Positions 1 to 5,137 of a stretch of DNA of 5,585 nt are shown piece after piece. Under the pieces are notes generated by a model. The model saw nothing but the letters and a program-made list of their open reading frames with translations. It searched no databases and was not told the origin of the DNA. The stretch's first letter is position 1. The number at the start of each line of letters is the position of its first letter. The stretch is from Pseudomonadota bacterium (GTDB taxonomy: Bacteria; Pseudomonadota; Gammaproteobacteria; Burkholderiales; Thiobacillaceae), in contig JAJZRT010000284.1 in the NCBI GenBank assembly GCA_021802595.1, positions 1 to 5,585 on the forward strand, read 5' to 3'. Made by a program: the position numbers and the translations under genes.

Positions 1-399
1 GAGAAGAACCCGTTGAAGAAGGTGCTGGGCGGCAAGGCTGAGGCGGTGTCCGTCGTCAAGCAGGGCCGCACCCGCCGCCTGCACAAGGCCTTCCTGCGCT
101 ACCACGATCCGGACAACTGGCCGCTGCTGCGCGAAGCGCTGAAGGCAATGGGCCGCGAAGACCTGATCGGCAACAGCAAGAAGCATCTGATCCCGCTATA
201 CCAGCCCGCCGGCACCGGCAAGCAGCCGGAAGGCACGCGCACCCCGCGCGCCGAAGGCGGACGCGGCAGACCGGCACCCGGCAAACCCGGCTCGGCCAAA
301 CCCCATGCGGGCAAGCCTGCGCCGGCCGACCGCGGCCGCCCCCCGCAAGTGCCCAAGCACCCGCTCAGCCAGCGCCGCGGCGGCGGCAAAGCGCGCTGA
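1..399 (+). CDS. ygiQ: YgiQ family radical SAM protein, C-terminal part (5' end outside window)
   Basis: The reading frame is open from the first base and ends at TGA 397-399, so only the last 132 residues are visible. The stretch with [13 protein letters not shown], then [15 protein letters not shown] and HLIPLYQP, is the conserved C-terminal region of YgiQ-type (UPF0313) radical SAM proteins, the part annotated as DUF3362. The radical SAM CxxxCxxC core lies upstream of the window and cannot be checked. From about residue 68 the protein becomes a low-complexity tail rich in Pro, Gly, Arg and Lys; basic tails of this kind are common in the family and are probably disordered. The exact biochemical role of YgiQ is not established. 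The next gene follows after 82 nt, nearly all of it tandem repeat, and both are read in the same direction. An internal TTG at 13 is not the start, because homologous sequence continues upstream of it. Confidence 0.9.
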   Translation, partial: EKNPLKKVLGGKAEAVSVVKQGRTRRLHKAFLRYHDPDNWPLLREALKAMGREDLIGNSKKHLIPLYQPAGTGKQPEGTRTPRAEGGRGRPAPGKPGSAKPHAGKPAPADRGRPPQVPKHPLSQRRGGGKAR

Positions 400-404
400 C
401 GTTT

Positions 405-481
405 CCCTGATCCCTGATCCCTGATCCCTGATCCCTGATCCCTGATCCCTGATCCCTGATCCCTGATGCCTGATCCCTGAA
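405..481. repeat. Heptanucleotide tandem repeat (CCCTGAT, 11 units)
   Basis: Eleven consecutive 7-bp units. Units 1-9 (405-467) are perfect CCCTGAT, unit 10 (468-474) is GCCTGAT and unit 11 (475-481) is CCCTGAA. The array fills 77 of the 82 bases between the ygiQ stop and the DUF2288 ATG at 482 and touches that ATG. Each perfect junction creates a GATC, giving nine GATC sites (starting at 409, 416, 423, 430, 437, 444, 451, 458 and 472). The plus strand has TGA in every unit, so no frame stays open across the array. The minus strand has no stop and would encode a repeating IRDQGSG. Seven-base repeats like this are prone to slipped-strand copy-number change; whether this one varies is not known. 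Confidence 0.97.
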
Positions 482-796
482 ATGACCCCCAGCGACATCC
501 TCCGCGCCAAGCTCAACCTCGAAACCGCCCAACTCGCCTGGCCCGAACTCGAACGCCACTTCGCACGCGGCGACGTCATCAAGGTCGCCACCGGCCTGGA
601 CCTGATCGATGCCGCCCTCCACATTGCCGAGAACCATACCGCCACCGTGCAGCAATGGCTGGCCGAGGGCCGCATCGCGCGCGCCCAACTCAGCGACGCC
701 GAAGACTGGCATGCGCGCAAGCCGATGTTCTGGGCCGTGGTGGTGGCGCCGTGGGTGCTGGTGCAGGAAGTTTCCGGGCAACTGGAGGCGGATTGA
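482..796 (+). CDS. DUF2288 family protein
   Basis: This encodes a 104-residue soluble protein with no signal peptide or membrane segment. The C-terminal motif FWAVVVAPWVLVQE (residues 83-96) and the middle pattern GLDLIDAALHIAENHTATVQQWL (around 38-60) match what I know of DUF2288, a small proteobacterial family of unknown function. The length is typical. The ATG at 482 directly abuts the heptanucleotide array and has no recognisable Shine-Dalgarno sequence; the bases before it are the last repeat unit. An in-frame TGA at 464-466 excludes a much longer N-terminus, and a CTG at 470 is the only upstream alternative. The stop overlaps a possible TTG start of the next gene (793), suggesting translational coupling. 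Confidence in the family is high; no function can be assigned. Confidence 0.9.
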   Translation: MTPSDILRAKLNLETAQLAWPELERHFARGDVIKVATGLDLIDAALHIAENHTATVQQWLAEGRIARAQLSDAEDWHARKPMFWAVVVAPWVLVQEVSGQLEAD

Positions 797-819
797 ACAA
801 GCCCCCATCCGCTTCAGAC

Positions 820-1131
820 ATGCACCTGATCCAGCTCCTCATTCCCATCTACGACAATGAAGGCCGCCCGTTTCAGCGGGACAAATTCGACGGCGTCAGA
901 GCGCAACTCATCGAGCGCTTCGGCGGCTTGACGGCGTTTGTGCAGTCTCCTGCGCTGGGCCTGTGGAAGGACACGGAGAATGGAACGACCGCGCGCGACG
1001 ACATGATCCTGATCGAAGTGATGGTTGAAACCTTGGAGCGGGAGTGGTGGTCTGCGTACCGCACGGAGCTTGAGCGCATTTTTCGTCAGGATGAGGTGGT
1101 CGTGCGGGCGCTCGCCTGCGAGCGGATCTGA
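820..1131 (+). CDS. Conserved hypothetical protein, about 103 residues
   Basis: This encodes a 103-residue acidic, soluble protein that I recognise only as a conserved hypothetical of proteobacteria. It opens with a hydrophobic strand (LIQLLIPIYDN), continues with an RFGGLTAF segment (about 33-40) and a GLWKD motif (47-51), and ends in a WWxxYRxELERxFRQDE region (about 76-92). There are no catalytic motifs I can name. The ATG at 820 gives the N-terminus expected for the family but has no ribosome-binding sequence. A TTG at 793 in the same frame overlaps the DUF2288 stop (TTGA) and sits 4 nt after GGAGG (784-788); using it would add nine residues. The true start is therefore uncertain between 793 and 820. 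It is last in the rightward group, and the opposing gene ends 89 nt away. Confidence 0.8.
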   Translation: MHLIQLLIPIYDNEGRPFQRDKFDGVRAQLIERFGGLTAFVQSPALGLWKDTENGTTARDDMILIEVMVETLEREWWSAYRTELERIFRQDEVVVRALACERI

Positions 1132-1157
1132 TCGCCGGAATACGCGGCCTCGAACCG

Positions 1158-1170
1158 GCGGGATTCCCGC
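1158..1170. other. Small inverted repeat in the convergent intergenic gap
   Basis: GCGGG (1158-1162) and CCCGC (1166-1170) can form a 5-bp stem with an ATT loop, in the 89-nt gap between two converging genes. There is no T-tract on either side, so it is not a convincing intrinsic terminator. The sequence GATTCCCG occurs here (1162-1169) and again at 1207-1214. I see nothing else in the gap. Confidence 0.3.
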
Positions 1171-1220
1171 TCGAACTGCAAAGGCGACGACGCCAGGACC
1201 CGGGGAGATTCCCGTACCGC

Positions 1221-1937
1221 TCAGTGGCCGTGCCCCTGGTGCAGGTGGCCGGGCGCGGCCGCGGCCTTGCGTATCCATGTCTGGGCCTGCGCATCCTCCT
1301 CCATGTCGCCGATATCGGCGTAATCGACCAGCTGGTATCCGGCCAGCGTAGCCGCCGTGGTGGGCGCGACAGGAGGCGCGCCTGCGTGGCGGCGCAGCAG
1401 CCGGATGGTGACGGTCTGGTCGGGGTAGCGGTACTGCAGCCGGGCCGGCAGGGCCAGATCGGGAATCCACGCGACATCGATTTTGGCGGACCCCAGGGTG
1501 CCGGTGTAGCGGCGGGTTGCCAAACCGGCGTGGCGCCCCGCTGCCCCGCGCTTGAGGCGTTCCAGATCGGCTGGCGACAGGAGCGCGCCGATGCGCACCC
1601 AGTCGGGCTCGCGTCCGATCAGCGTCAGGTCGACCGGCGAATATTCGATGGCCCGGCGCTCGTCGTGCATGACGTAAACATAGTCGATGCGGCCGTCGCC
1701 GAGACGCCGCCACAGTTCGCTGAAGGGTGCGCCGTCCCCGCGCAGCTCGATGGTCTGGCCGTCGCGCAGCAGATGCCATTGCCTCGATACCGGCTTCTTG
1801 CACGGAATCGCGCAGTGCGTGGTTTCGAAATGGGCAGCAACCGCCGGCAGGGGGGTGGTAGGCAAAGGGGGAGACACTGCGGCTGCCCGGGCCGGGCCGC
1901 AACACAGCAGGAGAAGAAGCACAATCGTGTGGCGCAT
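1221..1937 (-). CDS. Exported protein of unknown function with a His-rich C-terminus
   Basis: This encodes a 238-residue protein I do not recognise. The start at 1937 is chosen because it opens a classic signal peptide: a short basic N-terminus, a Leu-rich core (residues 6-11) and a probable signal peptidase I site after PARA (about residue 18). LLCC lacks the small residue before Cys of a good lipobox, so a soluble periplasmic protein is more likely than a lipoprotein. The mature part has Cys42 and Cys46, then an alternating hydrophobic/polar region (about 145-183) that could be antiparallel strands; a LolA-like fold is possible but unproven. The last eight residues hold four His (231, 233, 236, 238), a possible metal-binding tail. 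An in-frame TTG at 2021 would extend the frame into the phoA terminator hairpin and is unlikely. The gene lies 114 nt downstream of phoA on the same strand and has no clear promoter of its own. Confidence 0.8.
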   Translation of the reverse strand: MRHTIVLLLLLCCGPARAAAVSPPLPTTPLPAVAAHFETTHCAIPCKKPVSRQWHLLRDGQTIELRGDGAPFSELWRRLGDGRIDYVYVMHDERRAIEYSPVDLTLIGREPDWVRIGALLSPADLERLKRGAAGRHAGLATRRYTGTLGSAKIDVAWIPDLALPARLQYRYPDQTVTIRLLRRHAGAPPVAPTTAATLAGYQLVDYADIGDMEEDAQAQTWIRKAAAAPGHLHQGHGH

Positions 1938-1977
1938 GATGTTTTCCGGATGATTGAACAGGTGCTTTGAAAATGGC

Positions 1978-2014
1978 TGCGGTCGGCGTGGCGCTGGACG
2001 CCACGCCGACCGCA
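1978..2014 (-). terminator. Strong hairpin after phoA, probable terminator or attenuator
   Basis: Bases 1978-1993 and 1999-2014 are perfect inverted repeats, giving a 16-bp GC-rich stem with a 5-nt loop, 37 nt past the phoA stop. In the phoA direction, four bases separate the stem from TTTT (1970-1973), so the U-tract is short and displaced. It probably ends or attenuates the phoA transcript before the exported-protein gene at 1937. Efficiency cannot be judged from sequence. Confidence 0.75.
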
Positions 2015-2051
2015 GGATCAAGTCGGGTCTGCCTATCGTGCGGTGCCGAGG

Positions 2052-3620
2052 TCAATCGCGCGTCTTGCCACGCTCTTCGCCGCCGCGGAATGCGTCCTGC
2101 ATCACGTGGAAAATATAGTTCTGTTCGCGCGTGCCATGGAACAGGTGGGCTTTCGGACCGCCGGCGTAGATCGCGACATCTTCGCCCGCATGGGTCTCGG
2201 AACCGAGCGGCACCAAGGCTTCCTGATGGAAGTCCGGATCGGTCGTGTCCACGGTGCGCATGTCCGCCACGCGGCCGGCAGCGACCGGCTCACCGTAAAC
2301 GTCATCGCCCGGCACGTCGACGTGGTAACCCCGGCCGTTGGCATAGGAAACCGTGGTGTAGGGGTTGCCGTCCAGTGCCAGGGCATAGTCGGGCGCGTCC
2401 TTGCCCGGCGTCACCACTTTTCCGAGGATGGGGTTGCCGCGCTTGGGATAGCCGGCGATGGTGAACACGTGGCTGTGGTCGGCCGAGACGACGATCAGCG
2501 TGTCTTCCGGATCGGTCATTTCCATCGCCTTCTTCACCGCATCCGACAACGCGATGGCGTCGGTCAGCGCGCGGTAGGCGTTGCCGGCGTGGTGCGCGTG
2601 GTCGATGCGGCCGCCTTCCACCATCAGGAAGAAGCCCTTGTCGTTGCGCTTGAGAACATCGATGGCCTTTTCGGTCATCTCGGCAATCGAGGGCTCGCCG
2701 CCGGTATCGTTGGCGCGGTCGTGTTCATATTCCATGTGGGACTGCTCGAACAGGCCCAGCAAACGCTTACCCGAGGCCGGATCGAAATTGTCGAAACCGG
2801 CCCTGTCCCAGACGAACTGGCCATTGAACTTGCGCTCGAATTCGGCCGCCAGGTTGCGGCCGTCGCCGCGCCGCCCCTTGGCGCCTGCGTCTTCCGGGTC
2901 GTTCAGCGAGATCGGCAGGAACTCGCGACGGCCGCCGCCGAGCACCACTTCGATGCCGTCGCCGACCTTACCGGCGCCGAAATTGTCGATCAGCTGGGAG
3001 GCGATGTCCTTGACCGTCGCGTCGGCAGGCACCTGGGTGTCGCGCTCCCAGTTGCGCTCGGAGATATGGGCATAGGTGGCCCCGGGCGTAGCATGGGTGA
3101 GGCGCGCAGTGGTGACCACGCCGGTGGCGCGGCCGCTCTGCTCGGCCAGATGCAGCAGCGAAGGGACCTTGTTGGCGTCGAGGACCGCAGCGTTTTTCTC
3201 GCCGCGCTTGACCGCGGGCGCGACGCCGAACATGCCGTCGTTGGTCTTGATGCCGGACACCATCGCCGTCATGGTCGGGGCGGAGTCGGGCGTCTGCTGG
3301 TTGACGGAATAGGTCTTGGACAGCGCCAGATAGGGCAGGCGCTCGAAGGCGAGCTGGTTGCGCTCGCCGTCGCGGTTCTGCAGCTGGCCTTCCAGAATGC
3401 GCGCAGCGGTGACCGTGGACACCCCCATGCCGTCGCCCACGAAGAAAATCACGTTTTTGGCGCGGCGCATGTTGGGATGCAGGCGCTTGGCTTCCGCGAG
3501 CGCAGCCTGGCCGTCCCGATACCAGAATGCCGCGTCTTCCGCGGCAAATGCGGGCACGGCCGCGGTGGCGAATGTCGCCGCGACGGCGGCGCAGAGCAGC
3601 TTGATGGCATGGGGACGCAT
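2052..3620 (-). CDS. phoA: Alkaline phosphatase, periplasmic (PhoA family)
   Basis: This encodes 522 residues. A signal peptide (residues 1-26, probable cleavage after AFA) exports the enzyme, which hydrolyses phosphate monoesters to release inorganic phosphate. Every key active-site residue of the family is visible: Asp63 in VGDGMG; nucleophile Ser113 in PDSAPT; Thr178; phosphate-binding Arg189; Glu335, Asp340 and His344 in VEGGRIDHAHH; Asp381-His382 in ADHSH; and His477 in ETHAGED. Relative to E. coli PhoA, Asp153 is replaced by His176 and Lys328 by His341, as in mammalian-type enzymes. The mature protein contains no cysteine, unlike E. coli PhoA with its two disulfides. The start at 3620 is set by the signal peptide and by AAGGAG 9 nt upstream. 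A Pho box and -10-like hexamer lie about 65-100 bases upstream, so phosphate-starvation control by PhoB is likely. The symbol denotes the family; E. coli-type orthology is not implied. Confidence 0.95.
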   Translation of the reverse strand: MRPHAIKLLCAAVAATFATAAVPAFAAEDAAFWYRDGQAALAEAKRLHPNMRRAKNVIFFVGDGMGVSTVTAARILEGQLQNRDGERNQLAFERLPYLALSKTYSVNQQTPDSAPTMTAMVSGIKTNDGMFGVAPAVKRGEKNAAVLDANKVPSLLHLAEQSGRATGVVTTARLTHATPGATYAHISERNWERDTQVPADATVKDIASQLIDNFGAGKVGDGIEVVLGGGRREFLPISLNDPEDAGAKGRRGDGRNLAAEFERKFNGQFVWDRAGFDNFDPASGKRLLGLFEQSHMEYEHDRANDTGGEPSIAEMTEKAIDVLKRNDKGFFLMVEGGRIDHAHHAGNAYRALTDAIALSDAVKKAMEMTDPEDTLIVVSADHSHVFTIAGYPKRGNPILGKVVTPGKDAPDYALALDGNPYTTVSYANGRGYHVDVPGDDVYGEPVAAGRVADMRTVDTTDPDFHQEALVPLGSETHAGEDVAIYAGGPKAHLFHGTREQNYIFHVMQDAFRGGEERGKTRD

Positions 3621-3629
3621 GGGGATGTT

Positions 3630-3635
3630 CTCCTT
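3630..3635 (-). promoter_or_regulatory. Ribosome-binding site of phoA
   Basis: Read on the minus strand this is AAGGAG, 9 nt before the ATG at 3620. It fixes the phoA start against an in-frame ATG at 3680, which would lie at or upstream of the predicted transcript start. Confidence 0.8.
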
Positions 3636-3683
3636 GAAGAATTGGGGTAAGGCCGTCAGGTCGACACCGTCGGGACGCATGCA

Positions 3684-3689
3684 ACAGTA
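3684..3689 (-). promoter_or_regulatory. Probable -10 element of the phoA promoter
   Basis: TACTGT on the minus strand keeps the first T, the A and the last T of TATAAT, and starts 10 nt after the Pho box, the usual distance in PhoB-activated promoters where the box replaces the -35. It would place the transcript start near 3677 and give a leader of roughly 57 nt. The hexamer alone is weak; its position relative to the Pho box is the argument. Confidence 0.5.
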
Positions 3690-3699
3690 CTGGGCGACT

Positions 3700-3717
3700 G
3701 TGGCAGCGTCATGACAA
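3700..3717 (-). promoter_or_regulatory. Pho box (PhoB binding site) upstream of phoA
   Basis: The minus strand reads TTGTCATGACGCTGCCAC: two 7-bp direct repeats (TTGTCAT and CTGCCAC) separated by 4 bp. It matches 13 of 18 positions of the E. coli-type consensus CTGTCATAAATCTGTCAC, and most mismatches fall in the poorly conserved spacer. It sits between the upstream terminator (3775-3800) and phoA, oriented toward phoA. The match, spacing and gene identity agree with direct activation by phosphorylated PhoB when phosphate is scarce; binding itself is inferred. Confidence 0.75.
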
Positions 3718-3774
3718 CGAAGATGGTCCTGGCCGCCGAGCCCGCGGTGCGGGACGTGCCGCAGAAACATCCAT

Positions 3775-3800
3775 AAAAAAGCCCGCAAATGCGGGCTTTT
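3775..3800 (-). terminator. Intrinsic terminator of the DUF302 gene
   Basis: GCCCGC (3781-3786) and GCGGGC (3791-3796) form a 6-bp GC stem with a 4-nt loop, extended to 10 bp by flanking A and T runs. On the minus strand the stem is followed by TTTTTT (3780-3775), 17 nt past the DUF302 stop. The opposite strand also has TTTT after the stem, so it could work both ways. It insulates phoA from upstream transcription. Confidence 0.93.
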
Positions 3801-3816
3801 CGAGGGCACAAACCGC

Positions 3817-4212
3817 TCAGCCCGCCAGGCTGTCCTTGACCCGCATCAGCCGCGCACGCGCTTCGCTGGCGACGCCGTGCACGGCGGTGTTGGACACCAG
3901 CTTGACCATGATGCCGGGGTCGAGGAAGGACACGGTTACCTTGCCGTCGGCTTCTTCGCGCACGACGACGTTGCACGGCAGCAGCATGCCGACGTCGGGC
4001 TCGGCGCCGATCGCCTGGTTGGCCAGCGGCGGGTTGCAGGCGCCGAGGATGCGGTAGGGGCGCATGTCGACGTCGATCTTGGCCTTCATCGTGGCTTTCA
4101 CATCGATGTCGGTCAGCACGCCGAAACCTTCGCTCTTGAGGGCGGCGGTAACCTTGTCGATGGCTGCGTCGAAGGGGCCGCTGATCTGGGTGTCGAATCC
4201 GTATTCGCTCAT
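3817..4212 (-). CDS. DUF302 domain protein
   Basis: This encodes 131 residues, with no signal peptide or membrane segment. The whole protein fits the DUF302 fold seen in small bacterial and archaeal proteins of unknown function: an N-terminal amphipathic helix (about 12-28), a [14 protein letters not shown] strand segment (29-42), the family motif ACNPP (58-62, Cys59), LLPCNVVV (77-84, Cys80), a VSFLDP strand (94-99) and a C-terminal helix with Arg and Lys. The two conserved cysteines could bind a metal or redox ligand, but nothing here proves it. The start at 4212 is supported by AGGAG (4220-4224) 7 nt upstream. It follows the cytochrome c gene by 74 nt on the same strand and ends in a strong terminator. 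DUF302 genes occur near respiratory or sulfur-oxidation genes in some bacteria; a link to the cytochrome is inference. Confidence 0.9.
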   Translation of the reverse strand: MSEYGFDTQISGPFDAAIDKVTAALKSEGFGVLTDIDVKATMKAKIDVDMRPYRILGACNPPLANQAIGAEPDVGMLLPCNVVVREEADGKVTVSFLDPGIMVKLVSNTAVHGVASEARARLMRVKDSLAG

Positions 4213-4248
4213 GGTATTGCTCCTGGTTGGGGTGATTTCAATAGCGGC

Positions 4249-4254
4249 ATTTTA
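4249..4254 (-). promoter_or_regulatory. Possible -10 hexamer upstream of DUF302
   Basis: TAAAAT on the minus strand matches TATAAT at five of six positions and lies 36 nt before the DUF302 ATG. No good -35 is seen 16-18 nt further upstream. A single CTGTCAC (4266-4272) lies 11 nt upstream of it. The gene may have its own promoter or be read from the cytochrome gene. Confidence 0.35.
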
Positions 4255-4286
4255 CCTGCTCCCGTGTGACAGGGACTGCAGTGCGA

Positions 4287-4757
4287 TCAGGGTTCCAGCG
4301 ACTGCCGCTCCATCTTCGACCACAACTGGTATACCTTGTCGGACCACAGCGACTTGATGTAGGCGACCACGTCCTGCATCTCCTGCTCGGTTAGCTTGCC
4401 CCTCCACGCCGGCATGTTGCCCTGCCCTCCCGGGCTGCCTTCGCGAATCACTTGCAGCAGCACCGCGGTGGGGTGATGCCAGGCATGCGCGCTATCGTCG
4501 AGCGGCGGCGGCGGAAAGCGGCCGTCGGCGTCGCGGATGCGCCAGTCGCCGGGCGGACCTTTGCCGTCGCTGCCGTGGCATGCGATGCAGTTCGCTTCGT
4601 AGACGGCCTTGCCGCGCGCGACCTGCGTCGGATCGAGCTTGCGTTCGACCACGACCTCGTCGGATTCGGCCAGGCCGGTCGAGGGCATATCGTCGCAACC
4701 GGCCAGTCCGAGTCCGACCACCAGGGTGGCGAAGATTTTCCATTTCATGCTTGCCAT
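4287..4757 (-). CDS. Membrane-anchored lipoprotein cytochrome c (class I, single heme)
   Basis: This encodes 156 residues. The N-terminus is a lipoprotein signal with lipobox LAGC, so Cys21 would be lipidated. Asp22 at +2 suggests retention in the inner membrane by the E. coli rule, with the domain facing the periplasm. The heme is attached at CIACH (Cys57, Cys60, His61), and Met115 in GNMPAW is the likely sixth ligand, followed by the family's LTEQEMQDVVAYIKSLW helix (122-138). A Pro-rich loop and an AWHHP motif (92-96) lie between them. It is a probable electron carrier; partners are not identifiable here. The start at 4757 has GGAAG 7 nt upstream; an ATG three codons in (4748) is the alternative. 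Upstream in-frame codons lack cytochrome features. The DUF302 gene follows 74 nt downstream. Confidence 0.92.
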   Translation of the reverse strand: MASMKWKIFATLVVGLGLAGCDDMPSTGLAESDEVVVERKLDPTQVARGKAVYEANCIACHGSDGKGPPGDWRIRDADGRFPPPPLDDSAHAWHHPTAVLLQVIREGSPGGQGNMPAWRGKLTEQEMQDVVAYIKSLWSDKVYQLWSKMERQSLEP

Positions 4758-4820
4758 GATTCTGCTTCCGTACGGGATGGAAGGAATGAGCGCATGCCGC
4801 GCCTTAAGTTCCGTCTGGCT

Positions 4821-4834
4821 GGTTGCCCGCAACC
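4821..4834. promoter_or_regulatory. Inverted repeat upstream of cytochrome c, possible operator
   Basis: GGTTGC (4821-4826) and GCAACC (4829-4834) are perfect inverted repeats separated by two bases, 64 nt before the cytochrome start. A further GCAAC follows at 4838-4842. The 2-bp spacer is too short for an RNA hairpin without opening the inner pairs, so a dimeric DNA-binding protein site is more plausible, but no regulator is known for it. Confidence 0.3.
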
Positions 4835-4858
4835 GTCGCAACGGAAATTCCGGACGTG

Positions 4859-4888
4859 AAAACGCCACCTCGACGGTGGCGTTTTTTT
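4859..4888 (-). terminator. Intrinsic terminator-like hairpin after the 43-residue gene
   Basis: CGCCACC (4863-4869) and GGTGGCG (4875-4881) form a 7-bp stem with a 5-nt loop, extended by an AAAA/TTTT pairing. It begins 15 nt past the stop of the small gene. In that direction the T run has four bases; the plus-strand reading has seven, so the hairpin is probably bidirectional and looks stronger in the opposite direction, where no gene is seen to use it. Confidence 0.8.
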
Positions 4889-4903
4889 CAAGCCGTTCAG
4901 CAA

Positions 4904-5035
4904 TCAGTGCTGGGGCTTGATCGGCTTGGCGGCAGCCTTGGGCGGGGTGATGAACGATCCCACCGGAACGACAGCCTGTTTCGGTTTCTTGGGTTTCTTT
5001 GCTTCCTTGTTTCCACGTAACTGGCCTTTTGCCAT
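4904..5035 (-). CDS. Small Lys/Pro-rich protein, 43 residues
   Basis: This encodes 43 residues beginning MAKGQLRGNKEAKKPKKPKQ, a pattern I recognise from short conserved hypothetical proteins in proteobacteria that share an N-terminal xKGQxRxNKExKKPKK. The N-terminal half is strongly basic. The C-terminal half holds a short hydrophobic stretch (AVVPVGSFI, 21-29) and then alternates Ala, Pro and Lys. It is probably disordered and could bind nucleic acid or ribosomes, but no function is known to me. The start at 5035 is well supported by AAGGAG (5043-5048) 7 nt upstream. A terminator-like hairpin follows the stop, and glpD ends 102 nt upstream on the same strand. A strong RBS, a family-like sequence and a terminator together argue for a real gene despite its length. 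Confidence 0.8.
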   Translation of the reverse strand: MAKGQLRGNKEAKKPKKPKQAVVPVGSFITPPKAAAKPIKPQH

Positions 5036-5106
5036 GGTGACTCTCCTTGCAGTGGCTTGAATGTGTCGGCCGGGTTTCGCGACCCCTGTAAACACGACAC
5101 TTGCTG

Positions 5107-5112
5107 ATCATA
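5107..5112 (-). promoter_or_regulatory. Possible -10 hexamer for the 43-residue gene
   Basis: TATGAT on the minus strand matches TATAAT at five of six positions, 71 nt before the ATG at 5035 and past the end of glpD. No matching -35 is seen at the usual spacing, so this is tentative. Confidence 0.3.
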
Positions 5113-5137
5113 GGCGCTTAAACGGCAAAGCGCGGCT

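Noticed and set aside
405..481. CRISPR-like array
   Set aside because: Units are 7 bp and directly adjacent with no spacers; this is a simple tandem repeat.
196..808. Minus-strand frames reading through the heptanucleotide repeat (IRDQGSG repeats)
   Set aside because: They are open only because the reverse of the repeat has no stop. They run antisense to ygiQ and DUF2288, which are the supported genes.
1137..1160. tRNA-like T-arm (GGTTCGAGGCC on the minus strand)
   Set aside because: Only three pairs can form around the TTCGA loop, the outer stem pairs mismatch and no acceptor or anticodon arm is found.
1224..1970. 248-codon open frame on the plus strand, opposite the exported protein
   Set aside because: The minus strand has a proper signal peptide and plausible protein composition; the plus-strand frame lacks a recognisable domain and arises from the same GC bias.
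2043..3650. Long open frame of 535 codons on the plus strand, opposite phoA
   Set aside because: It is a mirror of high-GC codon usage in phoA. The minus strand encodes a complete alkaline phosphatase with all active-site motifs, while the plus-strand product resembles no family and has low-complexity Val/Gly/Arg composition.
3621..3809. Longer N-terminus for the alkaline phosphatase (starts at 3680 or 3809)
   Set aside because: These would cover the Pho box, promoter and part of the upstream terminator and bury the signal peptide; the start at 3620 has a good RBS.
4266..4272. CTGTCAC Pho-box half-site 11 nt upstream of a -10-like hexamer before DUF302
   Set aside because: Only one 7-mer is present; neither flank at the required 4-bp spacing resembles a second repeat, so it is probably chance.
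4758..5111. Longer N-terminus for the cytochrome c reading through the 43-residue gene and terminator
   Set aside because: It would cross a terminator-like hairpin and bury the lipoprotein signal; the added residues have no cytochrome features.
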